Part shown: positions 35,108 to 43,274 of the stretch, piece after piece
How positions within the stretch are numbered: the first letter of the stretch is position 1
How the letters are laid out: every line of letters begins with the position of its first letter
Source of the DNA: Haloterrigena salina JCM 13891
Lineage (GTDB): Archaea; Halobacteriota; Halobacteria; Halobacteriales; Natrialbaceae
Direction: 5' to 3'
Length of the DNA stretch: 64,000 nucleotides
NCBI RefSeq assembly: GCF_000337495.1
Contig: NZ_AOIS01000010.1
Span: 66,812-130,811, forward strand
Notes under the pieces: generated by a model
What the model saw: only the letters and a program-made list of their open reading frames with translations
The model's database searches: none
Told to the model about the DNA's origin: nothing
Made by a program: the position numbers and the translations under genes

Positions 35108-35413
35108 ATGATAGACCGACTTGAGAAGGAAGTTGATATGCTGGAACGACATCTTCAGGTCCTGAAGATGGTCATCGAGAACGAACCGATCGGGATCGTA
35201 AAGATGTCCAACGAGACGGGTTACCCCCACCACAAGGTCCGCTACTCCCTGCGCGTCCTCGAGGAGGAGAACCTCATCGAGCCCTCCAGTCAGGGTGCGA
35301 TCAAGACCGAGCGCACCGCGGAGTTCGTCGACGAGCTCGACGACAAACTCGACGACATCATGGACAAGCTCGACGGCATGAAGATCGAAGACGTCGCCGA
35401 AATCGAAGGCTAG
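35108..35413 (+). CDS. Winged-helix regulator, haloarchaeal conserved
   Basis: 101 residues. A helix-rich start (LEKEVDMLERHLQVLKMV) leads into a winged helix (GIVKMSNETGYPHHKVRYSLRVLEEENLI), then an acidic amphipathic C-terminal helix likely to dimerise. It resembles small haloarchaeal DNA-binding regulators. Position divergent from purA is consistent with control of purine or basal metabolism, but no target is visible. Confidence 0.8.
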   Translation: MIDRLEKEVDMLERHLQVLKMVIENEPIGIVKMSNETGYPHHKVRYSLRVLEEENLIEPSSQGAIKTERTAEFVDELDDKLDDIMDKLDGMKIEDVAEIEG

Positions 35414-35691
35414 TCTCTCTCCCCACGCTCTCGATACGCGCCGCCCGAACGGTTCGAGTCGCTTCGAGGCTCGGGGAAGCGTTTTGCCGTGCGAGCCGCC
35501 CGTCCGAACGCCACGACACGCCGACCGCGACGGATCGACCGGACCGGTCGACTACCTCCGGTTTTCGCACAGCTACGCACCGCTAACAGTCGCGACGCTA
35601 TTCGGCAGCACTACTACGAGAGGGTCGTCAATACAGCTCGACAACGAGTGAAAACGACGTTCTGAAACGGTGAACGGTGCCGGCGGCCCGC

Positions 35692-38319
35692 CTACAACTC
35701 GGGGACGTTCATGTGAAACCCTTCGGAGCGGGACTCGACCAGACAGAGGTGATAGCCCGTCTTCCGGGAGAGGTTGACGTAACTCATCTTCGAGCCGCGG
35801 CTCAACAGCCCCCCGCTGGTCGCCTGCTCGGCCACCTCGAGCGCGCCGGGTTCGAAGTAACTCGAGGTGACGACGACCGCCGCCGCCAGGTCCGGATAGT
35901 TGGCCTTGACCGCCGAGGCGGCCTCCTCCATCTCCTCGAGCATCCCCTGTGTCGCGGGCTCGCGAGAGTCGTTCAGGTTCGCGACCAGCAGCGGATTCCC
36001 CATCTTGTCGAAGGCGACGACGTCGAAGCGGACCTGCTCGGGGACGTCCTCGGTCTCGTCGTCCTGCAGCGAGATCGTCGCGTCCAGTTCGGCCCGATCG
36101 ATCTGCGGGATCGCGTCGTAGAGATCGCCCAGCCCGTCGGCGTTGCCGGTGTCGCGAATCTCGAACAGAACGGTGCTGGTGAGCCAATCGACGAACCGGT
36201 GTTCCATCGTCCCGGCGAGGAACTCCTCGTAAGGCTGCCCGTCGACGGCCACGTCGGCCGCGTCGAACCCGGTGTGGTGCTCGAGTCGCAGGTTCGCGGC
36301 GACGTTCGAACGGTCGCTCTCGCCGCCGTGGGCCGACTCGAGGGTCGGCTGGCTCTTCGAGGCGTACCGCACGAAGAGGTTCGTGTCGGCCAGCGCTCGG
36401 TCGGCCGAGAGCTGCGTGCTGGCGGCCGGCGTCGCCTCGGTGCCGGCGTCGGCCTCGCGGGCCCGCTCCAGTTCGGTCTCGAGCTCCTCGATCCGGGACC
36501 GAAGGCGGTCGATCGTCGAGGAGAACTCCTCGTTTTCCGACTGTAACTGATCGCGTTCGGCCTCGAGTTCCTCGGCCGCGGCGACGAGTTCGTCGCGTTG
36601 CTCCTCGAGCGTCTCGACGCGCTCCTCGAGTTCGGCCACGCGGTCGGCCTCGGCGCCGCTGGCCTCAGCGGCCGCCGGGCCGGCGTCGGCGCTGGACCCG
36701 CCGCTGGGGGCGTCGGCCCGCTCCGCCTCCTGCGACCGGCGCTGCCGGGCTGCGTTGGTCTCCTGTGGCTGCCGACTCGACTGCTGTCGCGTCGACTCCC
36801 CGGCCGTCTGTCGGCGCTGTGCGTTCCGCCCCGTCTCGGCCTCGCGGCGCGTGCGGCTCCGCTGGCTCGTCTCGGAGCGATCGGCCGCCCGACTCGAGTC
36901 GTCGGACTGGCTGTTGTCCGGATCGATCGACGGAATACTGCGCGTCTCGCGCCACTGCGCTTCCTGATCGAACCGTTCGTCGGTCTCCTCGGCGTCCTCG
37001 GCGTCCGGCTCCGGAGCCGCCGTCACCGCCGCACCCGCTGGCTCCGACTCCGCCGTTGTGGCTGCGGTCGGGTCCGGTTCGGACGTCGCGGCGTCCGTCG
37101 TCGCCCCGGCGTCGGCCGCTCCGGCGTCGTCGTCCGACGGCGACTCCGCGACGTCGTCTTCGGTCCAGGAGATGTCGTTTTGCTCGAGTTGCTCTGCGGC
37201 GGCTTCGACCTCGGCGAGGTCCGGACTGGTACCGGCGGTGGCCCCCGTCTCGGAGTCGGGCTCGGAATCGGCGTCGGCGTCGGACGCCGAACGGGCTCGA
37301 GCGCCCTCGTCGACGGTCTCGGTCCGTGCTTCGGTCGCCGTCTCCGCCGGCTGGGTGCGGTCGTCCGCCGACGACCGGTCGCGTTCGTCGACCGGCTCGG
37401 CTGCGTCGGCCGACTCCACGTCGGTGATCCCGCTCGAGGCGGGGTCCGAGTCGAGCGGCTCCGCGTCGGTCCCGGTGATCCCCGACGACGGGTCGCTGTC
37501 GGGCGCGTCCGCCGCGGCGTCGTCGGTCGTCGCGTCGCCGATCGTGACGTCCTCGAGCGGCGCGCTCGCGGCTCCGTCGGCCCCGGTCTCGGCGGGGTCG
37601 GGCTCCGGTTCCGAGCCAGAGATGTCGATCGAGTCGAGGGCCGACTCGGTCGGATCGGCGCTCGGTTCGGCCCGCGCGTCGGCAGCGGAGTTCGCTCCCG
37701 TCGCGGGACTCGAGTCGTCAACGCTTCCGCTGGTCGCGTCGGTCGCGCCCGCGGCGTCGCTCGCGCTCGAGTCCGGTTGCGTTCCCGGAACGTCGGTGAC
37801 CTCGATCTCGACGTCGCGAACCTCGTAGATTCCGACCTCGTCTGCGGCCCGTTCGAACGCCTCGTCGCCGGTGAAGAGGCGGTCGGCGTTCCCAACGTAG
37901 GCGGCTGCCATTCGGCGACCGCCGTAGTAGACGGCGTAGTAATCGCCGCTGAGGACGTTCTCGCTCAGTTCGACGTAGCCCGTAAACGAGCCGCTCTGGA
38001 GGGTCTCGTCGACCTCCCGGAGCGGCGTCTCGTTAGTGTAGTACTTCGCTCGCGTCTCGCCGCCGTGCTCTTCCATCGTACAGAGCAGCGGGAGCGCGGG
38101 ATCCGGTGCCTCGTAGCGGGTTCCCGACGCGGCCTCGAAGTCCTCGATGGCGCCATCGACGACCCCGACGATGCGGCCGTTTAACATGAACAGCCACGTG
38201 CCGGCGGCGGAGACGGCGCCGGAGAAATCGGCGTCAGCGAGATCGGAAAGACCGTCGTAGCCGCCGCTGAACGGGCGGGAATCCCATTGTTCGACGCGCT
38301 CTTGCGTGCGCGGTTCCAT
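35692..38319 (-). CDS. Large acidic coiled-coil protein with conserved N- and C-terminal domains
   Basis: 875 residues. Residues 1-185 form a conserved haloarchaeal domain (GTWLFMLNGRIVGVVDGAIEDF, LSGDYYAVYYGGRRMAAAYVG). A ~370-residue Ser/Asp/Glu/Ala-rich disordered region follows, then a strong coiled coil (~556-621, ELEERVETLEEQRDELV). Residues ~655-875 are a globular domain (VRFDVVAFDKMGNPLLVANL, AAAVVVTSSYFEPGALEVAEQ) reminiscent of a PD-(D/E)xK nuclease-like fold but with the catalytic Lys apparently missing. No known function. It is a single gene with no obvious partner. Confidence 0.8.
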   Translation of the reverse strand: MEPRTQERVEQWDSRPFSGGYDGLSDLADADFSGAVSAAGTWLFMLNGRIVGVVDGAIEDFEAASGTRYEAPDPALPLLCTMEEHGGETRAKYYTNETPLREVDETLQSGSFTGYVELSENVLSGDYYAVYYGGRRMAAAYVGNADRLFTGDEAFERAADEVGIYEVRDVEIEVTDVPGTQPDSSASDAAGATDATSGSVDDSSPATGANSAADARAEPSADPTESALDSIDISGSEPEPDPAETGADGAASAPLEDVTIGDATTDDAAADAPDSDPSSGITGTDAEPLDSDPASSGITDVESADAAEPVDERDRSSADDRTQPAETATEARTETVDEGARARSASDADADSEPDSETGATAGTSPDLAEVEAAAEQLEQNDISWTEDDVAESPSDDDAGAADAGATTDAATSEPDPTAATTAESEPAGAAVTAAPEPDAEDAEETDERFDQEAQWRETRSIPSIDPDNSQSDDSSRAADRSETSQRSRTRREAETGRNAQRRQTAGESTRQQSSRQPQETNAARQRRSQEAERADAPSGGSSADAGPAAAEASGAEADRVAELEERVETLEEQRDELVAAAEELEAERDQLQSENEEFSSTIDRLRSRIEELETELERAREADAGTEATPAASTQLSADRALADTNLFVRYASKSQPTLESAHGGESDRSNVAANLRLEHHTGFDAADVAVDGQPYEEFLAGTMEHRFVDWLTSTVLFEIRDTGNADGLGDLYDAIPQIDRAELDATISLQDDETEDVPEQVRFDVVAFDKMGNPLLVANLNDSREPATQGMLEEMEEAASAVKANYPDLAAAVVVTSSYFEPGALEVAEQATSGGLLSRGSKMSYVNLSRKTGYHLCLVESRSEGFHMNVPEL

Positions 38320-38430
38320 ACCACAACAAGCGGGAACCGCACCAAATACGTTTCGCCTAGATACAGTCTGCTTTTAGATACTGTCTCCGTTACTTCGAAG
38401 AGATCGGTGCCGGTCGCGACGGAGCGTCGA

Positions 38431-38709
38431 TCAGATCTTCGACTCGGCGTCCTCGGCGAGTTCCTTCATCCGCTTGCCGATCCGACCGGCGCTCGAGAAC
38501 TCGTCCTCGCTCATGCCCTTCGCCAAGGCGTTGCCGAGCACGAAGACGGCGTGTTTGTGCTCGCTTTTCGATTTGTGGACGTGGGAGGGATCGACGTCCA
38601 GCTGGCGGTACGGCTCGAACAGCTCCTCATCGACGTCCTCCCGCTGGGCGAAGTACTCCATAATGACGACGAGTTCTTCGTGTAGCTCGAGGAGTTCGTC
38701 TTTATGCAT
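38431..38709 (-). CDS. UPF0058 family protein
   Basis: 92 residues, almost all helical, beginning MHKDELLELHEELV and with HVHKSKSEHKHAVFVLGNALAKG, the UPF0058 pattern seen across Euryarchaeota. His-rich centre. Function not established. Separate short gene between the large coiled-coil gene and the DUF998 gene. Confidence 0.88.
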   Translation of the reverse strand: MHKDELLELHEELVVIMEYFAQREDVDEELFEPYRQLDVDPSHVHKSKSEHKHAVFVLGNALAKGMSEDEFSSAGRIGKRMKELAEDAESKI

Positions 38710-38778
38710 GGTCGCGTATACGAAGGGTTCGGGCTTAAGCGTTGTGTGCGAGACAGGTACAATACCCGAACGGAACGC

Positions 38779-39456
38779 TCAGTCCGCCGATTTCTCCCGA
38801 TTGGCGGAATCCCGTCGATACCGCTCCGCGGCCAGCGCGAACACCCAGCTTCCGAAGGCGACGGCCGCGACGAATTCTGGGACGGCGAACCACGCCGACG
38901 GCTCCCCGGCGCCGGCGCGGCTCGCGAGCCACCCGAGCCAACAGAGCGGATGGACGATGCCGAGCCAGACGGAGACGAGACCGAGTCGGACGTCGCCGGC
39001 GAGCACGAGTCCGCTTCCGTACACCCACTGTGCAAACGGCGCGAGCCCGAAGAACAGCAGGGCGACCGGCATGTGGAATTCGGCGTCGAGGTAGAACGCG
39101 TCGTGACCGAGGAAGAAGACGCCGATTCCGACCAAGGCGGCCGTCGCCGCCCACAGCATGGCGGCGCCGAGGCGCTCGAGGCCGTTCCGTGCCGCCAGCC
39201 AGAGCCGACAGCCGAAGGGGACGCCCAGCAGGCCGCCGAGGATCAGTCCGCCGTTGAACAGCGGAAAGGTTCGGGTCTCGTAGCGTCCCATCTCCGAGAG
39301 CGCTCGAGCGCGCCAGGAGAACGTCTCCGGGGCGGCCACCAGCGTCGCGAGCACGATCGCGCCGAGGGCGACGACGGGGGCGGCGAGCCCGCACGCCGTC
39401 GCGACGCGTCGCCGGGAGGGCGCGTCCATGCGTTCGAAATTACGCGAGGCGGACAT
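38779..39456 (-). CDS. DUF998 membrane protein
   Basis: 225 residues with about six membrane helices. The segment SWRARALSEMGRYETRTFPLFNGGLILGG shows the DUF998 motif (ALSxxG near the end of the first loop). Unknown function; possibly a lipid- or stress-related membrane protein. The ATG at 39456 gives an N-terminal cytoplasmic tail; the one at 39429 is also possible. Confidence 0.8.
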   Translation of the reverse strand: MSASRNFERMDAPSRRRVATACGLAAPVVALGAIVLATLVAAPETFSWRARALSEMGRYETRTFPLFNGGLILGGLLGVPFGCRLWLAARNGLERLGAAMLWAATAALVGIGVFFLGHDAFYLDAEFHMPVALLFFGLAPFAQWVYGSGLVLAGDVRLGLVSVWLGIVHPLCWLGWLASRAGAGEPSAWFAVPEFVAAVAFGSWVFALAAERYRRDSANREKSAD

Positions 39457-39512
39457 CAAGCTGTCCCCGCCGGAGACCGAGACGGAACGAGGGATTCGGG
39501 CGACGGCGGAAC

Positions 39513-40634
39513 TCAGTCCGCGGGGAACCAGGCGAGGTCGTGGTCGGCGGTGACGCGGACGGCGACGCGCTCGCCGACGTCGATCCGGTCGACGTGGTTG
39601 TGCATACACTCGAGGGTCTCGCCCGACTCGAGTTCGACGCGGTAGAGCGCGGTCGGCCCGAGATACCGCCGGTAGACGACGCGACCGTCGGCCGCTTCGC
39701 CGTCGGCCGGCGCGGCCGTCACGTCGTCGGGACGGACGAGCAGATCGACGGTCGCACCGTCGTGCCGGCCGGTCAGGTCAGTAATGGCGTCGCGGCGGAC
39801 GCGACCGACGGCGGTGTCGACGCCGTCGCCGCGGACCTCGCCCGCGAGGAAGTTGGCGTGACCGAGAAAACCGGCGACGAAGCGGGAGTCCGGCCGCTGG
39901 AAAACCGCCTGAGGTCGATCGATCTGTTCGATATCGCCGTCGCACAGCACGGCGACGCGGTCCGAGATCGACAGCGCCTCCTCCTGGTCGTGGGTCACGG
40001 AGACCGCGGTGACGCCGGTCTCCGTGATGATCCGGCGGACCTCCTCGCGCATCTCCACGCGGAGGTCGGCGTCCAGATTCGAGAACGGCTCGTCGAGCAA
40101 CAGCAGCTCCGGTTCGGGCGCGAGCGCGCGTGCCAGCGCGATCCGCTGTTGCTGGCCGCCGGAGAGTTCGTCCGGATAGGCGCCGCCCCGGGTCTCGAGG
40201 CCGACGAGGTCGAGCAGTTCGTCGACGCGCGCGTCGCGTTCCCGCTCGTCCCGGTCCCGGAGGCCGAAAGCGACGTTCTCGCGGGCGGTCAGATGGGGAA
40301 ACAGCGCGAACTCCTGGAAGACGACGCCGACGTCGCGTTCTTCCGGCGGAACGAACCGATCGGCCCCCGCGACGCGCTCGCCCCGGAGATCGATCCGGCC
40401 GGCGTCGGGTCGCTCGAGGCCGGCGATGAGACGGAGCGTCGTCGTCTTGCCACAGCCCGACGGACCCAGCAGCGTCAGGATCTCGCCCTCGCGGACCGAC
40501 AGCGAGAGCTCCGAGATGACCGTCTCGGCGCCGTAGCGCTTGGCGACGCTCTCGAGTTCGAGCACCGTGTCGCCGCTCTCGAGAGCCGGTCGTCGGTCGC
40601 CGGTCGCCGTCGTGTGTAGTTGTCCGTTCGCCAT
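39513..40634 (-). CDS. ABC transporter ATPase, FbpC/PotA-like with TOBE domain
   Basis: 373 residues. Walker A GPSGCGKTT, Q-loop (VFQEFALFPHLT), signature LSGGQQQR, Walker B LLLLDEPFSNLD and His switch VTHDQEEA are all intact. The C-terminal ~110 residues form a TOBE/OB domain (LVRPDDVT, LGPTALYRVELESGE) as in iron(III), spermidine or thiamine importers. No permease or binding-protein gene lies beside it, so its partners must be elsewhere. Start at 40634; an ATG at 40652 is also in frame. Confidence 0.88.
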   Translation of the reverse strand: MANGQLHTTATGDRRPALESGDTVLELESVAKRYGAETVISELSLSVREGEILTLLGPSGCGKTTTLRLIAGLERPDAGRIDLRGERVAGADRFVPPEERDVGVVFQEFALFPHLTARENVAFGLRDRDERERDARVDELLDLVGLETRGGAYPDELSGGQQQRIALARALAPEPELLLLDEPFSNLDADLRVEMREEVRRIITETGVTAVSVTHDQEEALSISDRVAVLCDGDIEQIDRPQAVFQRPDSRFVAGFLGHANFLAGEVRGDGVDTAVGRVRRDAITDLTGRHDGATVDLLVRPDDVTAAPADGEAADGRVVYRRYLGPTALYRVELESGETLECMHNHVDRIDVGERVAVRVTADHDLAWFPAD

Positions 40635-40726
40635 CGATCGCTCCCCCGGCATCCGTCGGTCTCTACTCGATTGGAACGTCGATAAAACCCGTATAGCTGC
40701 CGGTCAGTTCCGAGCGGGTGGGAATT

Positions 40727-41197
40727 CTAGAGTTCGACGCCGCTGGGGATCAGGCTGTGTTGGCGAAGCAGGTTGCCTTCGTCGTCGTAGACGAGAAAGG
40801 TTCGTTTGTCGTAGGTGACGAAGCTGTCGCCGTCGAGCGTGATTTCGACCTCGTAGCGGCCGTCGTCCTCGGTCGCGTCCTCCCCGTAGCCCCGGGCCGC
40901 CTGAATGAACTGGAGGACGTCGTCGGCGTCCTCGTTGAGTTCGAGAATGAACTCGCCGGTGACCCGGTTGGTCACGCTGACGACGCCCGCGGTGTCGGTA
41001 TCCAGTGGTTCCTGTAGTCGGAGTGCGACGTCGGTCTCCGCCGCCTCGAGAACGTCGCCGTCGGGGCCGGTAAGGCGCTCGCGAAGCATCGTCTCCGGGC
41101 CGGTAAAGTCGATCGATACCGAGGGTTTGCTCGGTTCGCCGTCGGTTTCGACCCAGTCGATATTGCTGACGTTTAATGTGAAATGCTCGCGCCTCAT
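40727..41197 (-). CDS. Haloarchaeal hypothetical protein (DUF5793-like)
   Basis: 156-residue beta-rich protein, starting MRREHFTLNVSNIDW, with LNEDADDVLQFIQAARGYGE and DDGRYEVEITLDGDSFVTYDKRTFLVYD. It matches my recollection of the haloarchaeal DUF5793 family but has no known activity. No signal peptide. It precedes the ABC ATPase on the same strand with a 92-bp gap. Confidence 0.7.
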   Translation of the reverse strand: MRREHFTLNVSNIDWVETDGEPSKPSVSIDFTGPETMLRERLTGPDGDVLEAAETDVALRLQEPLDTDTAGVVSVTNRVTGEFILELNEDADDVLQFIQAARGYGEDATEDDGRYEVEITLDGDSFVTYDKRTFLVYDDEGNLLRQHSLIPSGVEL

Positions 41198-41432
41198 TCC
41201 GTACCCCTCGCTTCGCACTCACACCGTATCAACGTAACGCACGACCGGTTGCCGATTCGGCCGATCGAGTCCCCGACGTCGGCGGGGCGCGCGCCGCCGA
41301 CTCGCTCGAGCGCCGATCGAACGGCCGTCTCACTTATGCCCCTCGCCGCGCGACATGCCACGAGAACGACCCCGCTCGCGAGCCGCGTCGACGCCGCGGT
41401 CTCCGTCTGCACGCTCGCGAGCCGACTTCATC

Positions 41433-43268
41433 ATGTCCGACCAGCGCGATACCGACCCGGTCGATTCGATCGCAGCCGACGGGAGCGACGGCGACGGCAA
41501 CGGCGTCGGCGGCGGCCGCCTCGAGTCGACGCTCGCGAGCGCCCGCCGAACGCTCCGCCGACTCCGCGAGACGCTGCAGGGTTCGGAGATTCGGGTTCCG
41601 AACTACGATCCGTCGGCGCACGGCCCGCTGGTGACGGTCGACGGGATCGACGGCCTCGAGGAGGTCGACCGCTACTGGGTCGACGCGCCGTTTTCGTTCG
41701 TCACGATCGGCCGCGACCGGTCCGCGAACGAGCACCGCTACCGCGCCGTCGAGCCGACGCTGCGGGACGACGAGGCGCGCCTGCTCGAGACGCTGTTCGA
41801 GGACGTCCGCGATCCCCTGCTCTACCGCGAGGACGACCGAGGCGACGCCGCGGAGCCGCGAGCCGCGAGCCGCGGGGACGGGATCGAGGCGCTCCTGCGC
41901 GAGACGATCCGCGAGTACCTAGAACGCTACGGCGCGGACGTCGACGCGGCGACCTTCTACCGGCTCTTCTACTATGTCCACCGGAACTTCCGGGGCTACG
42001 GGCGACTCGAGCCGATCATGCACGACCCCCGCGTCGAGGACATCTCGTGTGACGGCTACGACCTCCCGATCTTCGTCTACCACGACGAGTATACCGACAT
42101 CGAGACGAACGTTTCCTTCGGCGCGGACGAACTCGACGGCTTCGTTGTGCGCCTCGCCCAGCATTCAGGGCGACACATCTCCATCGGCGACCCGATGGTC
42201 GAGACGACGCTGCCCGACGGTTCGCGCGCGGAACTGGCGCTGGGTCAGGAGGTGACCCCGCGCGGCTCGGCCTTCACCGTTCGGAAGTACGCCGACGAGC
42301 CGTTCACGCCAATCGACCTGCTCGAGTACGGCACCTTCAGCGTCGAGCAACTGGCCTACCTCTGGCTGGCGATCGAACACAACAAGAGCCTCATCTTCGC
42401 CGGCGGGACGGCCTCGGGGAAGACGACGAGCATGAACGCCGTCTCGATGTTCATCCCGCCGCGCGCGAAGGTGTTGACGATCGAGGACACCCGCGAACTC
42501 CAGCTCTCCCACGACAACTGGCTCTCCTCGGTCACCCGCGAGCGCATCCACGAGGGGAACGACGTCACGATGTACGACCTCCTGCGGTCGGCGCTGCGCC
42601 ACCGCCCGGAGTACATCGTCGTCGGCGAGGTCCGCGGCGAGGAGGCGATCACCCTCTTTCAGGCGATGAACACCGGCCACACCACCTACTCGACGATGCA
42701 CGCCGACTCCGTCCAGACGGCGATCAATCGCTTAGAGAACGAGCCGATCGACGTTCCCCGCGCGATGGTCGGCAGCCTCGACATCCTCTCGGTCCAGACG
42801 CTGACCCGCCTCGACGACGGCCGCGTCCGCCGGAACAAGGTCCTGGCCGAAATCGACGGGATCGACCAGCGGACGGGCGAACTCGACTACTCGACGGCGT
42901 TCACCTGGGAGGGCGACACCGACACGTTCCGATCGTCGGGTAGCGCCGTTCTCGAGGAGATCCGGAACGACCGCGGCTGGAGCCAGCGGGAGTTGCTCGC
43001 CGAACTCGAGCGCCGCGAACGCTTCCTCGAGTACCTGCAGGCGAACGGGATCACCGACTACCGGCGCTTTACCGCGCTGGTCAACGAGTACTACGCCGAT
43101 CGCGAAGGCGTCCTCGAGCGGATCGACGCGGCGGCGTCCGATACCAACGACGACTCGGCGTCAGATGCCGAACTCGAGTTCGGATCCGACGCTGGAACCG
43201 AGGCCGAGACCGAGACCGGGATCGGACGGACCGACATCGACCGACGGCTCGAGAGCGACGGGTCCTGA
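41433..43268 (+). CDS. pilB: Type II/IV secretion-type ATPase (PilB-like)
   Basis: 611 residues. The N-terminal domain is acidic and variable; the GspE/TadA-type core contains Walker A GGTASGKT (residues ~324-331), the Asp box (TIEDTRELQL), Walker B YIVVGEVRGEEA and the His box (MNTGHTTYSTMHAD). It powers assembly or retraction of archaeal type IV pili. The next gene encodes the matching membrane platform after six bases. An earlier in-frame ATG (41355) would add 26 Arg/Ser-rich residues of unlike composition. Confidence 0.9.
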   Translation: MSDQRDTDPVDSIAADGSDGDGNGVGGGRLESTLASARRTLRRLRETLQGSEIRVPNYDPSAHGPLVTVDGIDGLEEVDRYWVDAPFSFVTIGRDRSANEHRYRAVEPTLRDDEARLLETLFEDVRDPLLYREDDRGDAAEPRAASRGDGIEALLRETIREYLERYGADVDAATFYRLFYYVHRNFRGYGRLEPIMHDPRVEDISCDGYDLPIFVYHDEYTDIETNVSFGADELDGFVVRLAQHSGRHISIGDPMVETTLPDGSRAELALGQEVTPRGSAFTVRKYADEPFTPIDLLEYGTFSVEQLAYLWLAIEHNKSLIFAGGTASGKTTSMNAVSMFIPPRAKVLTIEDTRELQLSHDNWLSSVTRERIHEGNDVTMYDLLRSALRHRPEYIVVGEVRGEEAITLFQAMNTGHTTYSTMHADSVQTAINRLENEPIDVPRAMVGSLDILSVQTLTRLDDGRVRRNKVLAEIDGIDQRTGELDYSTAFTWEGDTDTFRSSGSAVLEEIRNDRGWSQRELLAELERRERFLEYLQANGITDYRRFTALVNEYYADREGVLERIDAAASDTNDDSASDAELEFGSDAGTEAETETGIGRTDIDRRLESDGS

Positions 43269-43274
43269 TCCGCC

